Assembly (NCBI RefSeq): GCF_000381825.1
Contig: NZ_KB907121.1
Location: forward strand, 20,001-84,000
Direction: 5' to 3'
Length of the DNA: 64,000 nt
Origin: Thioalkalivibrio sp. ALJT
Lineage (GTDB): Bacteria > Pseudomonadota > Gammaproteobacteria > Ectothiorhodospirales > Ectothiorhodospiraceae
The translations under genes and the position numbers were made by a program. Every line of letters starts with the position of its first letter. Within the stretch, counting starts at the first letter, position 1. The notes beneath the pieces are model-generated. The model was not told where the DNA came from and did no database searches. It saw nothing but the letters and a program-made list of their open reading frames with translations. Shown piece after piece: positions 37,803 through 47,608 of this stretch.

Positions 37803-38452
37803 GGTTGACCCAACTGCCAGCGACCGATACGCGCACGCAGCTCGATATCGTCACGCTCGAGATCGTCACGCTCGAGGACCATGGCCACCGGCATGGGCAC
37901 GCCATCCACCTCCTCGAACTCGCTGTACTCGATACGCCAACCGGACTGCTGAATCCGCAACGGGCGACCCTCGGCATCCACATCCAGCTGGTGCGAGGCC
38001 TCCGGGTCCAGCAGGCCGCGCACCCAGTAGGTCATACCCCCCACCGGGATCGACTCGCCCAGAACACGGGCCACGAGGGTATCCGGGTCCTGCGCCTGGA
38101 AGCGCTCGCCGGTGCGAGTCACCAGCAGGGCCTGACCACCGGACAGCGTCAGGCGCCCGCCACCTCGCCCCATGGGCCCAGACAAATCGAGCACCTGTTC
38201 ATCCTCCAGCATCCGCCAGTTGAGCTGAGCCGACCAGTATTCCTCGCCGGACGACAGCCCCAGGCGCGCGACCAGACGCCAGGCGTCCAGCGCCTGCAGC
38301 TGCTCGGTGCGCGCCTCGAATGCGGCTTCCGCGACTGCGGAGCGGTCGGCCTCCGGCAATGGCGCCGCGCACCCGGCAAGCGCCAGCACCACAACCCCCA
38401 GGATCACCCCCGACCACGGCAGGGCCGACCTCGTATTGACGGCCCGGCTCAT
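37799..38452 (-). CDS. lolB: Outer-membrane lipoprotein receptor LolB
   Basis: Receives lipoproteins from LolA and inserts them into the outer membrane. The 217-aa precursor has a signal peptide and lipobox LAGC (cysteine about residue 28). The mature part shows the LolB pattern: LDAWRLVARLGLSSGEEYWSAQLNW, the exposed-loop region LDLSGPMGRGGGRL, and VGGMTYWVRGLLDPEA. A short repeated acidic stretch (ERDDLERDD) near the end reflects a 15-bp tandem in the DNA. It overlaps both neighbours by 4 nt. Confidence 0.93.
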   Translation of the reverse strand: MSRAVNTRSALPWSGVILGVVVLALAGCAAPLPEADRSAVAEAAFEARTEQLQALDAWRLVARLGLSSGEEYWSAQLNWRMLEDEQVLDLSGPMGRGGGRLTLSGGQALLVTRTGERFQAQDPDTLVARVLGESIPVGGMTYWVRGLLDPEASHQLDVDAEGRPLRIQQSGWRIEYSEFEEVDGVPMPVAMVLERDDLERDDIELRARIGRWQLGQP

Positions 38453-40164
38453 TCGTCAAGTTCTTTGCGGACGCGTTGCAGACGCTCATGGTCGGGTTCA
38501 CGTGCAAGCGCCGCTTCGAGAATCTCGCGCGCCTCGTCACGCGCGCCACGCTCCCACAGCACGACCGCCAGATTGCTGGCGATCTCACCGTCCTCCATCA
38601 GGGCATAGGCACGTCGCAGCTGAGTCTCGGCCTCTTCCAGCCTTCCAAGCCGATACAGCACCCAGCCATAGCTGTCGATAATGGCGGCATCGTCCGGCGC
38701 CTGCTCGTAGGCCCGCAGGATCAGCTCGTAGGCCTCCTCGTAGCGGTCGGTTCGGTCGGCCAGGGTATACCCCAGGGCATTCAGTGCCGCGACGTTCTCG
38801 GGGTCGGATTCAAGAATGGTGCGAAAATCCGCCTCCGCGGCTGCGATGTCGTCCGCGCGTTCGTGAACCAGCCCGCGCAGATAGAGCAGCCGCGTATCCC
38901 CGGGGAACTGGACCAGCCCCCGGTTCAGGCGGCTGCGCGCCTCCGCGTATTCGCCAAGCTCGCGCAGGGCATTGCCCTCGGCGAGGTAGGCCCGGCGCGC
39001 AAGATCGTCATCCACCCCCTGCTGCAGGGAGCGAAACCGCTCGCGCGCGGCCTCCATGCCATCATGCTCGAACGTGAGGCGGGCCGTGCGCAGACGCGCA
39101 TCGTCGGCATGGTCACCGGACTCCACTCGCGCATACGCTGCCAGCGCGGCTTCCGGCTCGTCGGCCATCTCGTGCAGGCGCCCAAGATAGTAGGCCACCT
39201 CGTTCTCGCGCCCGCCCAGGGCATCCAGTCGCTCCAGATACTCACGCGCGGGTTCCAGCTGCTCCGCCTCGAGATTCATCAGGGCCAGTGCAAGCAGCAG
39301 CTGCGCATCCTCCGGTGCCGCCTGCACCAGACGGTCCATCTCGCGGCGCGCATAGGCTGCATCGTCATGCTCGGCGAGGACACGGGCATAGCCCAGACGG
39401 GCCTCACGACTGTCCGGATGCGCATCCACGGTAGCGCGCAGGGCCGCAGCGGCGGCCTCGACCTCACCGGCCTCGCGCAGGGCCCGCGCGTGCAGTAACT
39501 GCAGCGGGACCGACTCGGGGAAACGCTCCACCGCCTGCCCGGTCACGGCCAGCGTTGCATCACCTTGCTCGGCGAAGCGCAGCGCCGCCTCCGCATACAC
39601 GCGATGCACGCCGACATCGTCGGGGCGCCGATCGCTCAGCAGGCGCAGCGCCTCAAGGGCCGCCTCGGAATCCCGGGTCTGACCGATCACGCTCCCCAGG
39701 GTGGGGTACGGATCCAGGCCCTGCACCAGCAGCCTGTCCAGCAGCGAGTCAAGCTGCTCTGCGGCCTGCTCGGCGTCACCGGTATTGATCCGCAGCACCG
39801 TGGAGACCTGGCTGGCCTCCAGGCTGTCAGGCGCAAGGCGCAGCCAGCGGTCCGCCGAGCGCTGGGCCTGCTCGAAATCCCGCGCGAACAGGGCAATGCG
39901 GGTAGCCCGTTCGGCAATCGCCGGATCGTCACTCATCAGGGCCGCGGCACCATAGTAGCGGGCGGCCTCGCCATGCTCCCCGGAGCGTACGGCGATCTTC
40001 GCCACCAGCACGTTGAACATCAGCGCCGCCTCCGGGTCCTCACCGGCTGCCACCGGCACCAGGACGGGGCGATCCGTCTGTGGCGTCGTGGAGGCATCCA
40101 GCTGGGTTTGCGCGCAACCCGCCAGTGAGAGCATGGCCGCCAGCGCGAGCAGGCTTCGAATCAT
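38449..40164 (-). CDS. TPR-repeat lipoprotein
   Basis: A 571-aa protein with a lipoprotein signal (MIRSLLALAAMLSLAGC, cysteine at 17) and at least ten tetratricopeptide-like repeats across residues 50-560. The last ones are the most regular (DPENVAALNALGYTLADRT, DSYGWVLYRLGRLEEAE, EIASNLAVVLWERGARDEA). It is probably an outer-membrane-bound scaffold; its partners are unknown. ATG 40164 is at the lipoprotein signal; the open frame continues 63 codons upstream but reads as intergenic. It heads the TPR-lolB-ispE chain and is divergent from hemA. Confidence 0.88.
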   Translation of the reverse strand: MIRSLLALAAMLSLAGCAQTQLDASTTPQTDRPVLVPVAAGEDPEAALMFNVLVAKIAVRSGEHGEAARYYGAAALMSDDPAIAERATRIALFARDFEQAQRSADRWLRLAPDSLEASQVSTVLRINTGDAEQAAEQLDSLLDRLLVQGLDPYPTLGSVIGQTRDSEAALEALRLLSDRRPDDVGVHRVYAEAALRFAEQGDATLAVTGQAVERFPESVPLQLLHARALREAGEVEAAAAALRATVDAHPDSREARLGYARVLAEHDDAAYARREMDRLVQAAPEDAQLLLALALMNLEAEQLEPAREYLERLDALGGRENEVAYYLGRLHEMADEPEAALAAYARVESGDHADDARLRTARLTFEHDGMEAARERFRSLQQGVDDDLARRAYLAEGNALRELGEYAEARSRLNRGLVQFPGDTRLLYLRGLVHERADDIAAAEADFRTILESDPENVAALNALGYTLADRTDRYEEAYELILRAYEQAPDDAAIIDSYGWVLYRLGRLEEAETQLRRAYALMEDGEIASNLAVVLWERGARDEAREILEAALAREPDHERLQRVRKELDE

Positions 40165-40326
40165 CAGGGTTCCAGTCGGAATCAGTTCGGTCTTATCGTG
40201 TGGGACGGTCAGGCCTTCGTCGGGGTTCCGTGGCCGGCCATCATTACCGTCACCCAGCGTACAGCACAGTACACTACCGGGAAATTCGGCCACGCGCCTG
40301 CGTTTTCCGGCACAATACGCGCCAGC

Positions 40327-41622
40327 ATGTTGTGCACTCTCGGAATCAATCACAAAACGGCCCCGGTCGCGATTCGCGAGCGGTTATCCGTCAACGAGCA
40401 CGAGCTCGGCGAGGCCCTGCACTCGCTGCGCTCCGGTGTGCTGTTGCCGGAAACGGCCATCCTGTCGACCTGCAACCGAACCGAGGTGTATTTCCGCGAA
40501 GGCAAGCAGCACAGCGAACAGCGCGTGCTCGACTGGCTCGGGGGCTACCACGGAATCGGCCGCGACGAACTGAAGCCCTACCTCTACCTGCACCATGACG
40601 GCTCGGCGGTGCGCCACACCCTGCGGGTAGCCAGCGGCCTGGATTCCATGGTTCTGGGCGAACCGCAGATCCTCGGGCAGATGAAAACGGCCTACCAGTA
40701 CGCGCACGAGGCCGGCACCCTGGGGCGCTCGCTGGAGCGCCTGTTCCAGCACGCCTTTGCGACGGCCAAGGATGTCCGCACCCAGACCGCCATCGGCCAG
40801 AGCGCGGTCTCCGTCGCCTTTGCCGCCGTGTCGCTGGCCCGCCAGATCTTTGGCGACATGAAGCCACTGACGGCGCTGGTCGTCGGTGCCGGCGAGACCA
40901 TCGAACTGGCCCTGCAGCACCTCTCCAGCGCTGGTATCGGCAATGTCATTGTTGCCAACCGCACCGTGGAGCGCGCCCGCGCCGTAGCCGGACGCTTCGA
41001 GGCCGAGGCCATCAGCCTCGACCAGCTCCCCGAGCGCCTGGCAGAGGCCGACATCGTGATCTCCTCAACCGCCGCCCCCCTGCCGATCCTGGGCAAGGGC
41101 GCGGTGGAGCGCGCGCTGCGCAAACGGCGCCACAAGCCCATGTTCATGGTGGACATCGCGGTCCCGCGCGACATCGAACCGGAAGTGGGCCAGCTCGAAG
41201 ATGTTTACCTCTACACCGTCGACGATCTACAGGAGGTCATCGACGAAAACATGGCCTCGCGCCAGGCCGCGGCCGAGCAGGCCGAGGAGATCATCACCCA
41301 GCGCGCCGGCGAATTCATGCGCTGGTTGCGGGCCCGCGATTCGGTGGACAGCATCCGCCAGCTGCGCCAGCGCGCCGACCGCGTCAAGGCCGAGGCACTC
41401 GCCAAGGCCGAGGCCATGTTGCGCGCCGGCAAGCCACCGGAAGAGGCGCTGCAACTGCTCGCGCACAACCTCACCAACAAGCTGATGCACGCCCCCTGCA
41501 AATCCCTGAACACGGCTGCTCACGAGGGCGATACACGCCTGCTGAACGCCGCTCACCGGCTGTTCCAGCTGCCCGCTCCGGAAGACGACCCCGGAAACGA
41601 TTCCAGCTCCGGATCGCAATGA
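40327..41622 (+). CDS. hemA: Glutamyl-tRNA reductase
   Basis: Reduces glutamyl-tRNA to glutamate-1-semialdehyde, the first committed step of haem synthesis. The 431-aa protein has [15 protein letters not shown] and the catalytic C49 in [12 protein letters not shown], then [22 protein letters not shown], the NADPH loop [15 protein letters not shown] and a helical dimerisation domain. ATG 40327 starts MLCTLGINH. It overlaps prfA by 4 nt, and hemA-prfA-prmC is a conserved operon. HemL, the next enzyme, is at 12 kb. Confidence 0.97.
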   Translation: MLCTLGINHKTAPVAIRERLSVNEHELGEALHSLRSGVLLPETAILSTCNRTEVYFREGKQHSEQRVLDWLGGYHGIGRDELKPYLYLHHDGSAVRHTLRVASGLDSMVLGEPQILGQMKTAYQYAHEAGTLGRSLERLFQHAFATAKDVRTQTAIGQSAVSVAFAAVSLARQIFGDMKPLTALVVGAGETIELALQHLSSAGIGNVIVANRTVERARAVAGRFEAEAISLDQLPERLAEADIVISSTAAPLPILGKGAVERALRKRRHKPMFMVDIAVPRDIEPEVGQLEDVYLYTVDDLQEVIDENMASRQAAAEQAEEIITQRAGEFMRWLRARDSVDSIRQLRQRADRVKAEALAKAEAMLRAGKPPEEALQLLAHNLTNKLMHAPCKSLNTAAHEGDTRLLNAAHRLFQLPAPEDDPGNDSSSGSQ

Positions 41623-42707
41623 TGAAGGACTCGTTCCGCGCCAAGCTCGAGGGCCTGTCCGAGCGCCACGCCGAGATCGCGCAGCTGCTGGCCACGCCGG
41701 ACGCGGCCGCTGACCCGGACCAGCTGCGCCGCCTGTCGCAGGAATACAGCCAGCTGGAACCGGTCGCTGCCGCCTGGAAGGCCTGGCACGACAACCAGGG
41801 CGCGCTGGAGGAGGCACGCGCGATGCTCGCGGAGGACGACCCCGAACTGCGCGCAATGGCCGAGGCCGAAATCGAGACCCTGACCGAGCAGACCGAGGCG
41901 CTGGAGGCGGAGCTGTACCGCCACCTGATCCCGAAGGACCCGCACGACAACGCCAACGTGTTCCTCGAGATCCGCGCCGGCACCGGCGGCGACGAGGCCG
42001 CGATCTTCGCCGGCGACCTGCTACGCATGTACACCCGCTATGCCGAACAGCAGGGCTGGAAGCTGGAGATCCTCAGCGCCAGCGAGGGCGAGCACGGCGG
42101 CTACCGCGAGGTGATCGGGCGTCTGGCCGGCCAGGGGGCCTTCTCGCGGCTCAAGTTCGAATCCGGCGCCCACCGCGTACAGCGCGTGCCGGAGACCGAA
42201 TCCCAGGGCCGCATCCATACCTCCGCGGCCACCGTGGCCATCCTGCCGGAACTGGACGAGGTCGAGATGCCGGAGATCAACCCGGCCGACCTGCGTGTGG
42301 ACACCTTCCGCGCTTCCGGGGCCGGCGGTCAGCATGTCAACAAGACCGACTCCGCGATCCGCCTGACCCACCTGCCCACCGGCATCGTGGTCGAGTGCCA
42401 GGAAGAGCGCTCTCAGCACAAGAACCGCGCCAAGGCGATGACCTACCTCGCCGCACGCCTGTTCGAGGCCGAGCGCGAGGCCCAGGCCGCTGCGCAAAGC
42501 GCGGAACGCAAGAGCCTGGTCGGCAGCGGCGACCGCTCCGAGCGCATCCGCACCTACAACTTCCCGCAGGGCCGCGTAACCGACCACCGCATCAACCTGA
42601 CCCTGTACAAGCTCGAACAGGTCATGGCCGGCGACCTCGACCCGGTCGTCGACCCGCTGATCCATGAATACCAGGCCGAGCAGCTCGCCACTCTGGCAGA
42701 GTCCTAG
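41619..42707 (+). CDS. prfA: Peptide chain release factor 1
   Basis: Ends translation at UAA and UAG. The 362-aa protein has the tripeptide anticodon PxT (here PET in [16 protein letters not shown]) and the GGQ motif in [19 protein letters not shown], whose glutamine is methylated by the downstream prmC product. The start overlaps hemA by 4 nt. The stop is TAG (42705-42707), and that TAG is part of the CTAG left edge of a family B repeat, so the native stop may have been replaced by the insertion. Confidence 0.97.
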   Translation: MMKDSFRAKLEGLSERHAEIAQLLATPDAAADPDQLRRLSQEYSQLEPVAAAWKAWHDNQGALEEARAMLAEDDPELRAMAEAEIETLTEQTEALEAELYRHLIPKDPHDNANVFLEIRAGTGGDEAAIFAGDLLRMYTRYAEQQGWKLEILSASEGEHGGYREVIGRLAGQGAFSRLKFESGAHRVQRVPETESQGRIHTSAATVAILPELDEVEMPEINPADLRVDTFRASGAGGQHVNKTDSAIRLTHLPTGIVVECQEERSQHKNRAKAMTYLAARLFEAEREAQAAAQSAERKSLVGSGDRSERIRTYNFPQGRVTDHRINLTLYKLEQVMAGDLDPVVDPLIHEYQAEQLATLAES

Positions 42708-42873
42708 GGGCTTGTCGGGTTTGGGCGATCATCGCGAGCGTTGTGGGGAAGCGAGGCCCTTTTTTCGGCCTCTCAAGGCGCATCGTGAGGACGATGCATC
42801 AAGAGAGAACGGGAACAGGGGGCGTGCCCCCGTGCGCGCAGCCGATTCCGTCCCAAATCCGACAGGCTCCTAG
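42704..42873. repeat. Complete family B inverted-repeat element (170 bp)
   Basis: CTAG marks both edges (42704-42707 and 42870-42873). Inside them GGGGCTTGTCGGGTTTGGG faces the inverted CCCAAATCCGACAGGCTC, a terminal inverted repeat of about 18 bp with a few mismatches. It separates two genes that are normally adjacent or overlapping. The left CTAG supplies the prfA stop and the final G of the right CTAG begins the prmC GTG start. Homologous sequence (GTCGGGTTTGGGCGATC, CGCGAGCGT, TTTTTTC) occurs inverted at 55030-55177. No coding content. Confidence 0.75.
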
Positions 42874-43730
42874 TGGGGGCCCCGACCACGCTGGATGCCC
42901 TGCTGCGCGAACTGCGCGGCCGCCTGCAAGCGGCCGGATCGGAGGAGCCGGGCCTTGAGGCGCGGCTGCTGCTGGGCGCGGCAACCGGACTCGACACCAG
43001 CGCCCTGATCGCCCGCGGGCTGGATGCCCCCACGACGCTGCAGCGCAAGCGCGCCGACACCCTGTGCCGGCGCCGCGAAGCGGGCGAACCGATCGCCCAT
43101 ATCCTCGGCCGGCGCGCCTTCTGGAGCCTCGACCTCGAGGTCTCCCGCGCCTGCCTGATCCCGCGCCCGGAGACCGAACTGCTGGTCGAACAGGCCCTCG
43201 CGGCCATCGACGCCTGCGGCCGCGCGCATCCCCGGGTACTGGATCTGGGCACCGGCAGCGGTGCGATCATCCTCGCACTGAAGACCGAACGCCCGTCCAT
43301 CGTGGCCGTCGCCACCGATCGCAGTCCGGACGCCCTGCGCCAGGCCCGGGCCAATGCCGATACGCCGGGGCTGACCGTCACCTTCCTGCAGGGGGCATGG
43401 CTCGCCCCGTTCAAGCCCGGCGACGCCTTCGACGTGATCGTCAGCAACCCACCCTACATCGCGCCGGACGACCCCCATCTGACCCGTGGTGACCTGCGCT
43501 TCGAGCCACGAGAGGCACTGGCCGCGCCGCAAGCCGGGCTGGGCGATCTGTACACCATCATCGACACCGCCCCCGCCCACCTGACGCCGGGTGCACCGCT
43601 GCTGCTGGAACACGGCTTCAATCAGGCCCGCGCCGTGCGGGCGCGCATGGAACAAGCGGGTTATCGCAAGGTACAAAGCCTGCGAGACCCCGCCGGGCAT
43701 GAACGCATCACGCTCGGAACCCGGGCGTAA
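42873..43730 (+). CDS. prmC: Release-factor glutamine methyltransferase
   Basis: Methylates the glutamine of the GGQ motif of RF1 and RF2. The 285-aa protein has a helical N-terminal RF-binding domain, the SAM motif VLDLGTGSGAIILAL and the catalytic NPPY at 192-195 (VSNPPYIAPDD). The best start is GTG 42873, formed at the edge of the family B element; no ATG occurs nearby and no strong SD is visible. Translation may therefore depend on the element. The rest of the protein is intact and of normal length. Confidence 0.94.
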   Translation: MGAPTTLDALLRELRGRLQAAGSEEPGLEARLLLGAATGLDTSALIARGLDAPTTLQRKRADTLCRRREAGEPIAHILGRRAFWSLDLEVSRACLIPRPETELLVEQALAAIDACGRAHPRVLDLGTGSGAIILALKTERPSIVAVATDRSPDALRQARANADTPGLTVTFLQGAWLAPFKPGDAFDVIVSNPPYIAPDDPHLTRGDLRFEPREALAAPQAGLGDLYTIIDTAPAHLTPGAPLLLEHGFNQARAVRARMEQAGYRKVQSLRDPAGHERITLGTRA

Positions 43731-43853
43731 GCCCCCCCCCGATGGACGTGCCCCCGACGGGCCCGCAGAAACCACCCGGGCATGCGCACCCCCGGCGCGG
43801 CCACCCCGAGCGTAACGGCGGTTACAATTCCGCACCGACTCCGGAGGCCCCCG

Positions 43854-44609
43854 ATGAAAGACGAACAACTCCTGCGCTACAGCCGCCAGATCATGCTCCC
43901 CGGCGCAGGAGTGGAAGGACAGCAACGACTGCTGCAGGCGCACGCCGTGATCATGGGACTCGGCGGCCTGGGCTCGCCGGTCGCCGCCTACCTGGCAGCA
44001 GCCGGGGTGGGCCACCTGACCCTGGTGGATCCGGACCACGTCGAGGTAACCAACCTGCAGCGCCAGATCCTGCATACCGACGCCGACATCGGCCGCGACA
44101 AGGTCGTCTCCGCCGCTGCACGCGTCGCGGCCATGAACCCCGCCTGCCGGGTCGAGACGCACGCGGAACACCTGGACGCGGAGGCCATGCGGCACCTGTT
44201 CGCCACGGCGGACGTCGTTCTGGATGGCACCGACAACTTCGCTGCGCGCGGCGCAATCAGTCGCGCCGCGCTGGCAACGGGGACGCCTCTGGTCTCCGGG
44301 GCAGTCATCCGCTTCGAGGGCCAGATCACGACCTTTGATTACCGCGAGGCAGATGCCGCCTGCTATCACTGCCTGTACGGGGAAGGCGGCGGTGACGAGG
44401 ACACCTGCGCCACCAACGGCGTACTGGCGAGCCTGCCGGGTGTGGTCGGGAGCCTGCAGGCAACCGAGGCGCTGAAACTGCTGATGGGACTACCGACGCT
44501 GAGCGGCCGGCTGCTGATCCTCGACGGCCTGGCCATGCAGTTCCGCGAGATCCGACTGCGACGCGATCCGGCCTGTCCGGTGTGCAGCCCGCACCACGCC
44601 CCCGCCTGA
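43854..44609 (+). CDS. moeB: Molybdopterin-synthase adenylyltransferase-like protein (MoeB/ThiF/HesA)
   Basis: Adenylates the C-terminus of a ubiquitin-like sulfur carrier such as MoaD or ThiS. The 251-aa protein has RYSRQIMLPGAG, the ATP loop VIMGLGGLGSPVAAYLAAAGVG, VTNLQRQILH, DGTDNFAARG and zinc-binding pairs CYHC and CPVC. The E1-type cysteine region DEDTCATNGVLASLPG is present. GGAGG lies 6 nt upstream of ATG 43854. Whether it serves molybdopterin or thiamine synthesis cannot be decided; thiD and thiE are 33 kb away and no moa genes are seen. Confidence 0.9.
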   Translation: MKDEQLLRYSRQIMLPGAGVEGQQRLLQAHAVIMGLGGLGSPVAAYLAAAGVGHLTLVDPDHVEVTNLQRQILHTDADIGRDKVVSAAARVAAMNPACRVETHAEHLDAEAMRHLFATADVVLDGTDNFAARGAISRAALATGTPLVSGAVIRFEGQITTFDYREADAACYHCLYGEGGGDEDTCATNGVLASLPGVVGSLQATEALKLLMGLPTLSGRLLILDGLAMQFREIRLRRDPACPVCSPHHAPA

Positions 44610-44680
44610 AAGCCGGCGCACGGGCCTCAACGGCGCAAAAAGACTCCCGCCAGGGAAACGCCGATCCATCCGTTTGTCCC

Positions 44681-45097
44681 TCAGGCGCAGGAACGCGGCT
44701 GGAACGGCAGCACCTTACCCGGCGGTGAGGTCGGGCACGCCGTTGCAAGGGCCGCACCCAACTCGCATTCCATCTCCCTCAGGGCATGCTTCATCACGCT
44801 GCCGCCCATGGCGTGGAACAACCACAACTCGCAGGCGATCGGGCGATGGAGGCAGCTCCGCCTGCGGACATGGAACGCAGTCCACGCCACTACGGGCATG
44901 TCGTTCAACACCGGGTCGACCAGGATCCAGGCGCCCCGCTGCAGGATCAGATCCAGATGCCTGAGGCCTGGCGGCGACAGCCGGACTTCCGGCCCCAACC
45001 GAACCAGCGCCCGTTGCACCAGGTTGAAATAGCGGGCCTCAACCCGCCATCCGGGCCGAGTCTCCAGGGTCGGGATTGCGGTGTGCCGGGAATACAT
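44681..45097 (-). CDS. Hypothetical protein (138 aa)
   Basis: I do not recognise it. It is predicted soluble, with an alpha/beta mix, three to four cysteines and a WILVDPVLNDMPVVAWTAFHVRRR segment that reads like a real protein core. No signal or membrane span. It fills the gap between moeB and hslO on the minus strand, and the minus reading is less repetitive than the plus-strand frame in the same place. Its start at 45097 has no strong SD. It may be a lineage-specific gene. Confidence 0.5.
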   Translation of the reverse strand: MYSRHTAIPTLETRPGWRVEARYFNLVQRALVRLGPEVRLSPPGLRHLDLILQRGAWILVDPVLNDMPVVAWTAFHVRRRSCLHRPIACELWLFHAMGGSVMKHALREMECELGAALATACPTSPPGKVLPFQPRSCA

Positions 45098-45215
45098 CGC
45101 GCCCTCACTCTGTCACACGCCGAAACGCGGGACTGCATCTATAGCAAGTCGGGCAAAGACGCGGGGCACAGCGACGCCCGTGACGGGCATCCGGAAGTCA
45201 CGCTCGCCTAACGAG

Positions 45216-45238
45216 GCCCGCGCCCGGAGGGCGCGGGC
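45216..45238 (-). terminator. Perfect hairpin overlapping the hslO stop
   Basis: GCCCGCGCCC-GGA-GGGCGCGGGC is a perfect 10-bp stem with a 3-nt loop that overlaps the first base of the hslO stop complement. No U run follows, so it may protect the mRNA end rather than terminate. Confidence 0.5.
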
Positions 45239-46134
45239 TACTGGCGGGTATCCGGTGTGGGCGGCTGCGTGCCTTCGGGCGCACAAACCGCCTCGGCATC
45301 CACAGGATCGAAGTGATAGTGCGCGTTGCAGAACTCGCAGGTCACGTCCACGCTGCCCTGCTCGGCCAGGATGCTGCGAATCTCGTCGCGGCCCAGGCTG
45401 CGCAGGGTCTCGCCCACGCGTTCGCGCGAGCAGGAACAATGGAAACGGACCGGCGCACCATCAAACAGGCGCACACGTTCCTCCGCAAACAGCCGCCCCA
45501 GCAGGGTGCCGGCGTCCAGCTCGAGCAGCTCGCTGGCGCCGGTGGTTTCGGCGAGAATCGTCACCCGGTTCCACGTCTCCGAGCCCCGGGTGACGGCATG
45601 GCCATCCTCGCCCGGCATCGCCTGCAGGAGCATGCCGGCCGCGGCGTCGCCGTTGGCCGCCAGCCACAACCGGGTGGGGAGCTGCTCGGAGCGTTCGAAG
45701 TAGACATTCATCGCATCGGCCAGGGTCGCGCCTTCCAGCTCGACCACGCCCTGGTAGCGCTCGCCGCCATTGCCCGGGTCCAGCGTCAGCATCAGGCGTG
45801 CATCTGCGCCGGCGCATTCGGCCAGCGTTGCCGCCTCCGGCGGCGTCTCGCGGAAACGGGCAAGCCCGCGCAGCCGACCCTGGCCATCCGCCTGGGCCAC
45901 GATCATGTGCACGGGGCCACTGCCGGTCACCTGCAGGATCAGCGAGCCATCGAACTTGAGCGTGGCGGCGGTCAGTGCGACGGCCGCATAAGCCTGGCCC
46001 AGCAGGTCGCGCACCACCGGCGGGTATTCGTGGCGTTCCAGCAGGGCCTGCCAGGCGGCATCCAGGTGCACCCACTCGCCACGCACCCCGGCCTCCTCCA
46101 GCATGAAGCGGTGCAGGGTATCGGTCTCACGCAT
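45238..46134 (-). CDS. hslO: Redox-regulated chaperone Hsp33
   Basis: A holdase activated by oxidation, protecting unfolding proteins under oxidative and bleach stress. The 298-aa protein has the C-terminal zinc centre formed by CxC (FHCSCSRERV) and CxxC (CEFCNAHYHFD). The N-terminal core carries LLGQAYAAVALTAATLKFDGSLILQ and VHMIVAQADGQGRLRG. It ends in a Pro/Thr-rich tail. It lies 30 bp downstream of gatB on the same strand and may share its transcript. Confidence 0.95.
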   Translation of the reverse strand: MRETDTLHRFMLEEAGVRGEWVHLDAAWQALLERHEYPPVVRDLLGQAYAAVALTAATLKFDGSLILQVTGSGPVHMIVAQADGQGRLRGLARFRETPPEAATLAECAGADARLMLTLDPGNGGERYQGVVELEGATLADAMNVYFERSEQLPTRLWLAANGDAAAGMLLQAMPGEDGHAVTRGSETWNRVTILAETTGASELLELDAGTLLGRLFAEERVRLFDGAPVRFHCSCSRERVGETLRSLGRDEIRSILAEQGSVDVTCEFCNAHYHFDPVDAEAVCAPEGTQPPTPDTRQ

Positions 46135-46164
46135 CGAGGCGGCTTCCCGGTCGCATCGCGGGGC

Positions 46165-47598
46165 TCATCCGTCCAGCTTGGCCTTCAGGCGCTCGTTCAC
46201 CTGCGCCGGGTTCGCCTTACCCTGGGTGGCCTTCATCACCTGGCCGACGAAGAAGCCGAACAGCTTGTCCTTGCCGCCGCGATACTGCTCGAGCTGCTTC
46301 GGATTGCTGGCCATGACCTCGTCGATGATGGCGTCGATCGCGCCGGTGTCGGTGATCTGCTTGAGGCCCTTGGCCTCGATCACCGCGTCGGCATCGCCCT
46401 CGCCATTCCACATCGCCTCGAAGACCTCCTTGGCGATCTTGCCGGAGATGGTCTCGTCCTGGATGCGCGCGAGCAGGCCGGCCAGACCCTCGGCGTTGAC
46501 CGGGGCCTCGCCCAGTTCCACCTCGGAGCGGTTGAGCGCGGCGGAGAATTCGCCCATCACCCAGTTGGCGGCCAGCTTGGGTGCATCGCACCCGGCGGCC
46601 ACGGCCTCGTAGAAGTCGCCCATCTCGCGGGTCGCAGTCAGCACGCCGGCGTCGTAGTCGGACAGGCCGTACTGCTCGACGAAGCGCGCGCGCTTGGCAT
46701 CCGGCAGCTCCGGGAGCTTTTCGCGCACGGTCTCGATGAAGGCACTATCCACGACCAGCGGCAGCAGATCCGGATCGGGGAAGTAGCGGTAGTCGTTGGC
46801 CTCTTCCTTGCTGCGCATGGAGCGCGTCTCGTCGCGATCCGGGTCGTACAGGCGGGTCTCCTGGACCACCGTGCCGCCACCCTCGATCACGTCGATCTGG
46901 CGTTCGACCTCGAAGTTGATCGCGCGCTCGACGAAGCGGAAGGAGTTCAGGTTCTTCAGTTCCGCGCGGGTGCCGAACTCGGTCTGACCCTTCGGCCGGA
47001 TCGAGACGTTCGCATCACAGCGGAAGCTGCCTTCCTGCATGTTGCCGTCGCAGATATCGAGATAGCGCACCAGCGAGTGCAGCTTCTTCATGTAGGCGAC
47101 GGCTTCCTTCGCGGAGCGCAGCTCCGGCTCGGAGACGATCTCGATCAGCGGGGTACCGGCGCGGTTGAGGTCGATACCGGTCATCGCCTCGAAGCCCTCG
47201 TGCAGGCTCTTGCCGGCGTCTTCCTCCAGGTGCGCGCGGGTCACCCCGATGCGCTTGGTCGTGCCGTCTTCCAGCTCGATATCCAGGTGCCCCAGGCCCA
47301 CGATCGGCAGCTCGAACTGCGAGATCTGGTAGCCCTTGGGGAGGTCCGGGTAGAAGTAGTTCTTCCGGGCGAACACCGAACGCGGGGTGATCTCGGCATT
47401 GATCGCCAGACCCAGCATCACGGCCCGCTCCACCGCGCCCTGGTTCAGGACGGGCAGCACACCCGGCATGCCCAGATCTACCGGGCAGGCCTGGCGGTTG
47501 GGCTCGGCGCCGTAGGCGGTGGGCGCCCCGGAAAAGATCTTGGAGACGGTATTGAGCTGGGCGTGAATCTCCAGCCCGATGACGGTTTCCCATTCCAT
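46165..47598 (-). CDS. gatB: Aspartyl/glutamyl-tRNA amidotransferase subunit B
   Basis: With GatA and GatC it converts mischarged Asp-tRNA(Asn) and/or Glu-tRNA(Gln) to the amide form. The 477-aa protein has the N-terminal kinase-like domain ([33 protein letters not shown]) and a C-terminal helical YqeY-like tail domain. ATG 47598 is used; an upstream ATG adds 11 unrelated residues. It is 10 bp after gatA. The organism also has tRNA-Gln here; whether GlnRS exists is not visible in this window. Confidence 0.97.
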   Translation of the reverse strand: MEWETVIGLEIHAQLNTVSKIFSGAPTAYGAEPNRQACPVDLGMPGVLPVLNQGAVERAVMLGLAINAEITPRSVFARKNYFYPDLPKGYQISQFELPIVGLGHLDIELEDGTTKRIGVTRAHLEEDAGKSLHEGFEAMTGIDLNRAGTPLIEIVSEPELRSAKEAVAYMKKLHSLVRYLDICDGNMQEGSFRCDANVSIRPKGQTEFGTRAELKNLNSFRFVERAINFEVERQIDVIEGGGTVVQETRLYDPDRDETRSMRSKEEANDYRYFPDPDLLPLVVDSAFIETVREKLPELPDAKRARFVEQYGLSDYDAGVLTATREMGDFYEAVAAGCDAPKLAANWVMGEFSAALNRSEVELGEAPVNAEGLAGLLARIQDETISGKIAKEVFEAMWNGEGDADAVIEAKGLKQITDTGAIDAIIDEVMASNPKQLEQYRGGKDKLFGFFVGQVMKATQGKANPAQVNERLKAKLDG

Positions 47599-47608
47599 GC
47601 GGCGATCC

